From Isochrysis galbana (lineage: Eukaryota > Haptophyta > Isochrysidales > Isochrysidaceae): DNA of 64,000 nt. The notes below the pieces were generated by a model that saw nothing but the letters and a program-made list of their open reading frames with translations, did no database searches and was not told the DNA's origin. Position numbers and translations under genes: made by a program. The stretch is from NCBI GenBank assembly GCA_018136815.1, contig CM030937.1, positions 316,953 through 380,952 of the forward strand, in the 5' to 3' direction. The stretch's first letter is position 1, and every line of letters starts with the position of its first letter. Positions 56,031 to 64,000 of this stretch are shown one piece after another.

Positions 56031-56912
56031 AGGCGCGCAGACAGCCATCCACGCGTGGCTGTCTGCGCGCAGCGGGAAGAGCGGGTGCTGCTGCCAGAAC
56101 AAGAACGAGCGTCACGAAGCACAGTGCACCAAGCGCGAAAAAGGCGGCGGCCGTGACGTAGTGCTCGGTGTGCATGGCGCACGCGCGCGCGTCTGCGTCT
56201 GTCCGTAAGGCGCCCAAAGTTTGGGGCCGACGCGCAACGCGCAACCAGTGCAAAACAGGCGCGCCACGGAGCAAACAGCAGCTGTTATTAATTATTAGTA
56301 CTAGTACAGATATTCAATGATATTAGATATTAGTAGTAGATATTAGGGATAGTGATAGCTCCAAAATTTTGAGAGCTGATATAAGCTGTTACCCCATCCG
56401 AGACTAAGTAAGGCTCTGAATCAGGGCAGGGGGTGCTCAGCTCCTGCCAACAGGCGAGGGCATAAATGAGGATGACCGACGGCCCCTTAAACCTGGAGAG
56501 GAAGCAGATTAAACCTATTTGTGAAGGCGCCTAGTAGGAAGGAGGAAGAAAGGTGGGGAAACTTCCCTTCCCTTCGAGAGAAAGAGAGAGAGCGCTCTAC
56601 TACTCACAATCCTGCTAGGCGTCCACGCGATGCTTGAGAGAACGCAGAGAATTCTAACGATAAATGCCGAACGAAAGAGAATTCTACCGAGTACCGAGTG
56701 AGTGCCGATTCGCGAATGCGCGTAGGAGATTGATGGTTGTGAAGTGTCTTCCATGTTGGGTGCACTGATGGTAGAGGTTTCCACCATGGGGAGGGCAGCT
56801 GCAGAGCTGCCCGCCCTCCCACATGTGGTGCTCTTGGCTCTTGGGGTGGGAGGGTTTCCCACCGTAGGACCCTCCACCTCTTCCCCTTCCCCCGTCATTC
56901 CTGTGGATTGCA

Positions 56913-57324
56913 GGCTGGGGTGCTGGTGAGTGTGCATGGCTGTGGCTGAGGCCGTGATGCTGTGTCTGGTGTGGAGCTGTGTGTGTGTGTGTGTGAGAGA
57001 GACCGACGTACATTTTCGGCTATTTGGTGGCATCTCTCCAGCCGACCAAACACTCATGTATCGACAGCCCGCTGATGGTGGCGCACGGGGAACGCGGAGC
57101 ACGACAATGATGCCCTTGCACGCGCCATGCGAGCTGCTACAGCTTCGGCCTGGGGACGTCTTCCATCGTACCGGACCTGGGATGAAGCTGTATGAGCCAT
57201 TGACATTGATCGAGCCGGGAGGGCTTGCAGGCTTGCAGGCTGTGGCTGTGGCTGGGGTGCTGGTGAGTGTGCCTGACTGTGGCTGAGGCAGTGATGCTGT
57301 GTCTGGTGTGGAGCTGTGTGTGTT
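56913..57324. repeat. 75-bp direct repeat, offset 337 bp
   Basis: 56913-56987 and 57250-57324 share ggctggggtgctggtgagtg, ctgtggctgaggc and gtgatgctgtgtctggtgtg with few differences. The second ends where the (GT)n run is shorter. Confidence 0.75.
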
Positions 57325-58649
57325 AGGGTGCAGGGGCTGCGAGTGTAGGCTGAGAGTGTCAAAAGACTCAACATGATATGGCGGGTACGGGCTCTCAGCC
57401 GGCATGACAGCACACAGCACAACGAACGGGAACACACAGGGGGAACAGAGGGACGGAGGGACAGAGGGTGCTCCGCAGCGATGGCGCCTAAAGACGAAGA
57501 AGGGAAAAAACACAAGAGGGGAAAGGGGGCGAGAAAACCTAGGAACAGGAACAGGGAAAGAATAAAAGAAATGCACGGGGGAAGCGGGGCACTGGAGGGG
57601 CGGAGAGGAAGCGAGGCGCGGGAAACTCCGACCCTCGCTGGCGCAAGGAAACAAGGGGAAGGCCGGGATTGCATGGGAAAACCAAGGAAGGGACCCCGGC
57701 TGCACGCGGGCGCGGAGAGAAAGGGAAGAGGAGAGAGCGGGGCGCCGAGAGGGGAGACACGTTCTAAGAATAGAGCGTGTTGCGCTGGCATGGAGAGCGC
57801 TTGAGCGCTCCCCCCAACGCAAAAATTCCTTTCTTTGTCTTTAGTATCTGGTATCTGGGGTTCGGCCCAAGTGCACTACCATTTGCCTTCGAGAACCTAG
57901 GCGGCGGCCCCTTCGCGCGGCGGCCCCATCGCCGGCCTGCGGGTGGGGGCACTGTAGGAGGGGGCCTCCAAGATTAAATTAAAATTAAAATGTTATATCC
58001 TAGCCAACCCCACTAGCTAATTGGACACAACTTTTCAGCCCCGGACTCCCGCCATGCCTGGCGAGCCAGGTGTCCGAGTGGTACCGGGGGGGGGGCATTG
58101 CCCCCTCCCCTCGATATTTGTCCTCCCCCCAGTGCAAGCACCGACCCTACGCACCCCAGCACACCCTCTCCTCGAGGCCACGCTGGGGGAAAACCCCTTT
58201 CGGGTAAAACAACGCAGGGGGGGGGGGGCACTCGTGAGTTTAGGGGCCTAGAGCGCTAATCTCCCTCGCCCGAGCGAGTGGCCGCGGCGAGCCGCGGCCC
58301 TTCCCTCCTGGCTCTGGCGCCCCCGTCTTCTCTTACCCAAACGGGGCGAGAAGACACGTTACTGCCGGAGGGGAGAGCTGCCGCTCCCCCCTCCCCTCCC
58401 TCTTCCCTTTTCCTCCTCTCTTCCCTGCGGCGGGGGCCCATGGCGCGCGCCTGCGGCCCCTCGCTCAGGTCCCCAGATGGCCTGCAGGGCCTGGGAGCAT
58501 AGCTCAGGGGGCAGGTGAGGCTGGGGCATGGCCCTGGCCGGAGGGGGCCTCCAAGATCAAAGATGCCAAAGACCCCCTGCCCCCGCATGCTACGCAGAGC
58601 CATGGTGGCAACCTGTTCGGTGCCAGTGCTCGCCACCCCGCGCGCTCGC

Positions 58650-58860
58650 GCGGGCGTGGTTTGGATGGGCTGGACGGACTTTCAGATTTCAGAGGGCTCT
58701 CTGACGAGCCGCCTCGCGGGCGGCGTGGGGCGTTCCGGATGGGGCGCAGAGGCGAGGGACGCCTGGGGCTCGGGAGCGGTCGCGGCACGCTCCATAGGTC
58801 AAACTTTAAGCAATAGGTTTTTTGAAAACTTAGTTGAGTATATCGGGGTTGAATAAGAAT
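58650..58860 (-). repeat. Dispersed repeat family B, copy 7
   Basis: Minus-strand aactaagttttc...aaagtttgacct, then ATGGAGCGTGCCGCGACCGC (ATG 58795). The upstream palindrome is degenerate in this copy. Confidence 0.5.
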
Positions 58861-59037
58861 AAGAATAAACAAATACTACTATACGGTTCTACATTGAAGA
58901 TCATCCAGGATCCTGCGCATCCCGGCACGAGTGGTTCAAGTGGACCCGCATAAGCATTCCTACTGGCTGCGATGGAAGTCACAACAACGTTGCATACAAA
59001 TGCAACTCGCTCATCAATTCGGTTGTTGCCTGGATAG

Positions 59038-60702
59038 CTATGACATCGGTCGGGTGGCCGGGGCAGCAGCGCCCGCCTGTACAAGCATTTGCGCCATCTT
59101 CTCCTTTTCTTGGTTGGAACCAGCGATACCCCGGAGTATTGCTAAGGGTACCCGCCCGTCTCTAGCAGCGGCATTGACATCGGCTTGGTAGTCAATGAGA
59201 AGTCCTAGACATCCCACCTGGTCATTCATGGGTACAGCTGAGTCAAGAAGCGCGCCAAAACACATGGACACGGCCGATAGGCCTTCAGCATTCATAGCAT
59301 TCACATCCGCGCCAGCCTTGAGAAGAATGTGCAACAACTTGGATGCGCCATATCTCGCCGCCTCCATTAACGGAGTTGTGCCCCGAAGATCTACTTTGAG
59401 GTTAGGATCGGCATTAAAGTCGACGAGATGACGTACACATCTAGCGCATGCGTCCTGGTCTTGCATGTAGTCAATGTACTGCCCATCGCATTGACAGACG
59501 AGTGCGGTAGCAAGCATTCCGCCAGCACTTGTCAAGTTTGCATCGGCTCCACCTTGAAGGAGAGCGAGGACAGCCTCGTCTTGGCCATGTCTCGCAGCGT
59601 ACATCAACGGGGTAAAACCGTCTTCACCACAGCCCGTGGCGTTCACGTGGGCCCCCGCCGCCAACAGCACCCTAACAGCGCTTGCACTATGGCAGCTTGC
59701 CTCGTGCAGTGGCGGAAGATGGAGGTCAGTCGAATTGACTTGAGCGTTGGCCCTAATCAAGAATCGAGCAACTTCACCATCTCGCGCAGCGCCAAGTGGC
59801 GAGCCGCCCAACTTGCCACGCGCGCCAATGTTGATGTGTGCCCCAGCCTCTATCAGAAGCTTCATGCACGACACATGTCCTTCGGAGGACGCAAGCTCCA
59901 GAGGAGAAGCTCCGAGGCCAAACCCGTTCACGTGGGCCGCATTCACGTCTGCTGTGGCCTCGAGTAGTGCCATGACACACTCGACATGTCCGTCGCGCGC
60001 TGCGCAAGAGAGGGCGCCTACCTTGTTGATGTCCAGCGCAGCCTGCCAGCTTCTCGACTGAACAAGGAGACGCAGGCAAGCTGCGTGCCCGTGTCTTACC
60101 GCATGACAGTATGCAGACTCTATCAGTTCGGTGCTTATGTTGGTCGAGCTGGCACCATCGTCACTTCTTTCGTCTGAATCACTCTTCGTCACCCGAACGT
60201 TCTCCTCGAGCAATGCACTCATGCATTCGACACGCCCATACCGTGCGGCTGCTTCCAACGCCGTGAGACGATGGTACAGCGCGTCCACTAACTTGGCGGG
60301 GACGAGCGCGAGTGTGGATAAGAGCCTCTCCATCCAAGGATCTGAGTAGAGATGGCTCTCAAGGGCCTCGTTTGGAAAGGCCTGGATGAGTGCACGCAGA
60401 ATGTCTACGCGACCAAGAGCACACATAAAGACGAACAAGGTTGGGTCGCAAAACGAATTTGGTTTCCGCACCTGAGCAATGCGCAGGAGCAACTGAAAGC
60501 TGTCACTCGTTTCGCTAAAGCTCTTCATGCCTTCCATGAAGGCGTCCGTCACTAGAAAGTACATGTCCCACTCACGCCGCCTCATCCAGACGCAATGTGG
60601 ATCGGTATCCTTCAGGAAGCGGCATGTCAAGCTCAGGCGGCCTGCATCTCGCAGGTCGAGTTTGCTGAACAAGATGGTGAGCTCATCTTTTGATAGCCGC
60701 AT
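59038..60702 (-). CDS. F-box-like ankyrin repeat protein
   Basis: Single exon of 554 residues from ATG 60702. Residues 1-45 (LSKDELTILFSKLDLRDAGR, LSLTCRFLKD, VWMRRREW) resemble an F-box, the adaptor domain that binds Skp1 in SCF ubiquitin ligases. From about residue 120 to the end there are ankyrin repeats with typical G.TPL..AA..G and LL..GADVN cores, for example GFTPLMYAARHGQDEAVLAL and LLQGGADANL. Several units are diverged. F-box plus ankyrin proteins usually recruit substrates for ubiquitylation; the target cannot be inferred. No signal peptide or membrane helix is seen. Confidence 0.82.
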   Translation of the reverse strand: MRLSKDELTILFSKLDLRDAGRLSLTCRFLKDTDPHCVWMRRREWDMYFLVTDAFMEGMKSFSETSDSFQLLLRIAQVRKPNSFCDPTLFVFMCALGRVDILRALIQAFPNEALESHLYSDPWMERLLSTLALVPAKLVDALYHRLTALEAAARYGRVECMSALLEENVRVTKSDSDERSDDGASSTNISTELIESAYCHAVRHGHAACLRLLVQSRSWQAALDINKVGALSCAARDGHVECVMALLEATADVNAAHVNGFGLGASPLELASSEGHVSCMKLLIEAGAHINIGARGKLGGSPLGAARDGEVARFLIRANAQVNSTDLHLPPLHEASCHSASAVRVLLAAGAHVNATGCGEDGFTPLMYAARHGQDEAVLALLQGGADANLTSAGGMLATALVCQCDGQYIDYMQDQDACARCVRHLVDFNADPNLKVDLRGTTPLMEAARYGASKLLHILLKAGADVNAMNAEGLSAVSMCFGALLDSAVPMNDQVGCLGLLIDYQADVNAAARDGRVPLAILRGIAGSNQEKEKMAQMLVQAGAAAPATRPMS

Positions 60703-61400
60703 GAATACTACACCGCCCAGTTGCGACGGGAGCGAAAGGTGGAGGTCAGCGTAGGCACGGCGCTCTATAACGTGAGAGGGGCAGCTAGGGACGGGCAGCT
60801 AGGACGAGAGGTGCACATGGCACACCGCTCGAGACCATATTGCCACAGGATCGTGCGTGTGCATGGTATCCCTCGGCTGCGCACGCCTCTCACACGCACG
60901 CTGTGGCCGTGGGCCCATTGCTCTCAGCGAAGCGGGGTGGGGTGGGCGTACAATTCATCGCGCGTGGAGGTGTGCGGGTGTGGCTCCCCTCTCCGCGCAG
61001 CGCGCGAGCAGCAGCAGTCAACCGAGAACAGAGCACAGAGGACGATGGCGGGGGGTCTACGAGCGGCAGTCGACGGCCCTCCCTTTCCCCCCCCCCGCCC
61101 CAACCTCTTCTTCCTCCGCCGCATCCCGGAGAAATTCATCAGCGCGCCCCCTGATGAATTTCTCCGGGATGCGGCGGAGAGACAGGAAGAGGAATTACCC
61201 CCGCCATGCGGAGGGGGGGAAGAAGAGGGAAGAAGAGGGAAGAGAGGGAATAGACAGAGGGGACACGAAGAGGGCCGATTACTGCTGCGAGATCCCCGCC
61301 GCCACCCGTTCTCTGTTACAATAGGTTCCTGTTACGTATCTTCTGCTCCCTGTCCTCCCGATTCTATGTCTCATCTGTTACATCTGTGAGATCCGTACTC
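60703..61400. other. Intergenic upstream of the F-box/ankyrin gene
   Basis: Promoter side of the minus-strand gene. It carries a 29-bp perfect hairpin (61114-61179) and ends at the scaffold gap. Family B-like gcgctctataacg occurs at 60750-60762. Confidence 0.4.
61114..61179. repeat. Perfect 29-bp inverted repeat, 8-nt loop
   Basis: 61114-61142 pairs completely with 61151-61179. The arm core is catcccggagaaattcatca and the loop is 61143-61150. The flanks continue with partial pairing. Confidence 0.92.
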
Positions 61401-61500
61401 NNNNNNNNNNNNNNNNNNNNNNNNNNNNNNNNNNNNNNNNNNNNNNNNNNNNNNNNNNNNNNNNNNNNNNNNNNNNNNNNNNNNNNNNNNNNNNNNNNNN
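61401..61500. other. Scaffold gap (100 N)
   Basis: Exactly 100 N, the customary size for a gap of unknown length. Order across it depends on the assembly. Confidence 0.99.
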
Positions 61501-61715
61501 CCTGCACTGGGGCGGCCACAAATACCCTATCGCCACAGTCTACCGCTAGGAGTACACTCTCTATACCGCTACACTCGACGGAGGGGGCCAATCAATGAGA
61601 AAAAAATCGGATTTTCATCATCTCAATCAAGCCCGGGAACCTCTGATTGTCTAATTACTATTATTTTCACCTCTCCTGGCTCCTGGGTGTCCAAGTGTCC
61701 AAGGGTATACGTTAC

Positions 61716-62715
61716 CAAAGATTGCAATAGTTATGGCCCGCCCGGCCTGAGGGCGAAGAAAATTTTGGGGGTTGTAAGCGCTTACAACTCTGGATTTCAC
61801 GTCCTTTCATAAGCGCTTATACGCGTGTAAGCGCTTACGTAAGCGGTTATTGAGGCGCGGTTGTAAGGCAGTTATAGCGCCAATCTTACGCGCTTATTAC
61901 GTGCGTTTTCTGTTCCCCCCCGCCCTCCCCCCCCCCGCCCCTCCCCCCGACTCCTCGCTCCCTCAACCGAACGAACCCCCTCCCCTCACACGCCCGTCGC
62001 CCCGTCGCCCCTCGCGATGCTCTTGCCTCAGACATCCCGTGGCATGCATCCCATCGGCGCGTGCTTTGCGGCTATGGCGAACGAGGAAGGCGGTGGCGCG
62101 CGCGCGCGCGCGCGCGTGTACGACATATGTACATAGTAGTACATATTATACGCACATAGAGATGTTACGATATTACGATATTAGATATAGATATTAGATA
62201 TCCTAGATATCTAGATATATGTGACGGTGTGGCACTGGCACTGGCGGCTGGCGGCCCGTGCTTGGTAAGGACGGGCCGCCAGTACCAGTGCGTCCTTACA
62301 TTCAACATTCATCCTCATCCACGTCGGCGCATGCGGCGCCGCCGCGCCGTCGTCTTCAAAAACGCCGGCGCCTTCGCCTTCGGCGCCGCAACCTTCACGC
62401 GCGTACGTGCGTACGTACGCCGGCGCCTGCGGCGCCGGAGCCTAGCCGGAGCCTTTCTTTATTGACGCGGCGCCTGCGGCGCGCGGCGCCGGCTTACGGC
62501 TTAGCACTTAACACACTTACACCAAGGGCTTATGGCTGCTCCGCAGCCGTAAGGCCCTTACGCGTTGCGTAAGGACCTTACGGCCCTTACGCATAAGGGC
62601 TTGGGCTTGCTGCTGGTCTGCCTAGTATAGGCCTTCGCGAGCGCTCTTCGCATAAGGCCTTTCGAGTGTAAGGGCTTAATTTTAAGGGCCTTAAAAATAA
62701 CTATTGCAATCTTTG
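61716..62715. mobile_element. Non-autonomous hAT-type DNA transposon, 1,000 bp, complete
   Basis: Terminal inverted repeats of 19 bp, CAAAGATTGCAATAGTTAT, are at 61716-61734 and inverted at 62697-62715 without mismatch. They are flanked by an identical 8-bp target duplication TACGTTAC at 61708-61715 and 62716-62723. Eight-base duplications are characteristic of hAT elements. Subterminal regions carry repeated TAAGCGCTTA (left) and TAAGGGC/GCCCTTA (right) motifs, as hAT transposase-binding sites often do. There is no transposase frame inside, so it must be mobilised in trans. A hAT transposase gene lies 180 bp to the right, but whether it recognises these ends is untested. Confidence 0.92.
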
Positions 62716-62757
62716 TACGTTACCCCCCAGGAGCTCTCGGGCCCAGTTGCTCCGTCA

Positions 62758-62831
62758 GGTATCAGGTCGTTAGGTCTCGGCGACCTGATACCTGATATCA
62801 GGACCTGATATCAGGTCCTCGTATCAGGTAA
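62758..62831. repeat. Nested ATCAGGT/ACCTGAT palindromes
   Basis: Repeated atcaggt and acctgat units (tatcaggtc, gacctgatacctgatatc, aggacctgatatcaggtcct) form several overlapping hairpins between the transposon and the hAT gene. Confidence 0.75.
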
Positions 62832-62895
62832 GTAATGTTATAATACACTAGTATAATAATAGTACTGTTGATTGAATAGCATTATAACTCACTCA

Positions 62896-63994
62896 TCACG
62901 ACTCCTCGGGCTCATCCACGACCATTTCCAATTCCCAAGGAAGCACATTAGACTCCCAATCACGCAACAAATCTTCTAGCAACAAGTTGGTGTGGCACCT
63001 CACAAGCCTTTCAACTGTTGTTTGACCTAGCCTATTCCTTTTTTTGGAATGGATCCAATCCTCCACAGACCATGATCGCTCGCATCCCGAAGCAGAGCAA
63101 GTGAGCGCGAGCAAACGACGAGCCGCCCATTGAAGATGAGGCCAATTGGCTAAGTAAACGTTCGCCCACTTGTACGACGCCATGGATTGTGCGCGCTTTG
63201 AAAAGGCCACCTCTTGTGTTAGGTCATGCATGCCTCCAGCACAAGCCTCATGAAAGTCAGCGAGATCCGCTAATAGATCGGTATACGGATGTTCCACAGT
63301 TGCCATCTGCTTGAAGCACCCCTTGAGTTGTCGCATCTCATCACTGGAAAATTTCCTACGACAAAACTCGGGCTCCAGGCAATAGGCTGCAGTCATAACA
63401 GGGCTATGGAGATACTCCCATCTAGCCATGAAAAGTTCATGGATCTTGTGCCTCTTTGTCGCATCCAAGCCATGGATGTCGCCCTGCTTTAGATGGAGAT
63501 CGATTTGGAGTAAATAGCCGTACACTTTGCCCAAGTTCGCGCCTAGCTTACCGTCGGTGATCCTCAACAATCGGTAAATAGGCTCCATGATCGCCACTGC
63601 GGTCTTGATCGTCTCACACAAACCTTCTGAGCGTACTATTGTCTTGCATTCAGCGGCCTTCCCCCGCTTGTCACGCGGCTGAGACTCCATCCATGCCGTG
63701 TAGACAGGGTCAATCACAAGTAGTTCCAAGACGCCGTGCACGCTTTGATAGCGCATGAGCATCAGCAAGTTAGAGGCAAAGCGGGTCTCGCAAGCTCTCA
63801 ACAGCTCCATCCCTCCTTGCGGTCTTGATTCGCTTGGCACAGACTCACATAGGCCTCGATAGCGTACTCTTTTATCAGCTGGTGCCCACGAGATATCTTG
63901 GGACCGGAGAATGTTTTGGACGAATCTTCCTGCCTGTCGAGTCGAGCGGAGCCGGAGGGCTCTGAGCCACTCCGTCGCGAGCAGCACCGGCGGC
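62896..63994 (-). CDS. hAT superfamily transposase, C-terminal part
   Basis: The stop is at 62896 and the frame stays open to an in-frame TAG at 63994, giving about 365 residues without a convincing ATG start. The C-terminus has the hAT dimerisation domain: WAARRLLALTCSASGCERSW then SVEDWIHSKKRNRLGQTTVERLV, matching the SxxxERxFS...RNRL...LV pattern. An upstream segment (ETRFASNLLMLMRYQSVHGV) fits the catalytic RNase H-like region around the RW/F motif. The N-terminal BED zinc finger and first catalytic Asp would lie to the right, beyond the window or across an intron. It is therefore a partial copy here; whether it is intact cannot be judged. Confidence 0.8.
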
Positions 63995-64000
63995 TAGCGC

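Larger units (their letters stand above)
56031..59037. other. Intergenic region with local duplications
   Basis: No supported gene. A long minus-strand open frame covers 56515-57822 but is low-complexity and contains a duplicated segment, so it is not called. 57835-57960 carries the tttgtctttagtatctgg segment shared with 45930. Family B copy 7 closes the region. Confidence 0.45.

Noticed and set aside
55343..56161. 272-codon frame beginning ATGGAGCGC
   Set aside because: It is a fusion of repeat family B and family A sequence with no known domain. Partial conservation with 7743 is noted as a finding instead.
56515..57822. 435-codon minus-strand open frame
   Set aside because: Low-complexity Pro/Ser/Phe sequence that includes a 75-bp duplication read in different frames, which argues against protein selection.
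58495..58560. tRNA-like A-box (tagctcagggg)
   Set aside because: No B-box or cloverleaf follows at the needed distance.
1..64000. CRISPR arrays, operons, riboswitches, rRNA genes
   Set aside because: No regularly spaced direct repeats with unique spacers, no Shine-Dalgarno gene strings and no rRNA signatures. The genome is eukaryotic.

Overview
This is a nuclear genome segment of a eukaryotic microalga or related flagellated protist, not a prokaryote or organelle. The coding regions are GC-rich. Several genes are split by short GT-AG introns (84-258 nt) whose phases join exactly. The gene set is eukaryotic: an AGC kinase, a SNF2 remodeller, a terminal nucleotidyltransferase, F-box/ankyrin and MATE proteins. 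A ciliary microtubule protein (CFAP210-like) implies a cell that makes a motile cilium. AP2 domains, a fungal-type Zn2Cys6 cluster and a MATE with a signal-peptide-led N-terminus fit a haptophyte- or stramenopile-type alga. That placement is inference; no lineage marker is decisive. A 100-N scaffold gap lies at 61401-61500. || Layout. 1-3100: repeats and remnants. 3118-4551 (-): flavin-dependent monooxygenase. 5315-6282 (+): proline-rich membrane protein with a frame break. 6283-8330: dispersed repeats. 8331-19869 (-): a giant chromatin protein of about 3,800 residues. 20955-22451 (+): CFAP210-like coiled coil, divergent from the giant gene across a G-run region. 22452-25410: repeats. 25411-26076 (-): small membrane protein, possibly Tim17-like. 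26769-29063 (+): membrane-anchored PLP decarboxylase. 30396-31328 (-): DUF1365 protein. 31330-36079: very repeat-rich. 36080-38195 (+): seven-exon AGC kinase. 39723-45096 (+): three-exon terminal nucleotidyltransferase fused to an EXD1/Egalitarian-like exonuclease fold. 47028-49595 (-): TPR plus glycosyltransferase-like protein. 51755-54406 (+): seven-exon MATE transporter. 54407-59037: repeats. 59038-60702 (-): F-box/ankyrin protein. 61716-62715: a complete 1,000-bp hAT-type non-autonomous transposon. 62896 to the right edge (-): hAT transposase, partial. || The genes do not form a pathway, as is usual in nuclear genomes. The two most unusual proteins are the giant SNF2 protein, which combines seven Agenet/Tudor-like pairs, a Zn2Cys6 cluster, three AP2-like domains, a SNF2 ATPase and PHD fingers in one chain, and the RNA-tailing enzyme fused to a degenerate 3'-5' exonuclease fold. 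|| The intergenic DNA is dominated by short dispersed repeat families recurring on both strands. They are labelled A to G in the entries below. The most striking is family B: at least seven copies of a short hairpin or palindrome followed by ATGGAGCGCGCC or a close variant. All calls come from reading the sequence; no database search was possible.
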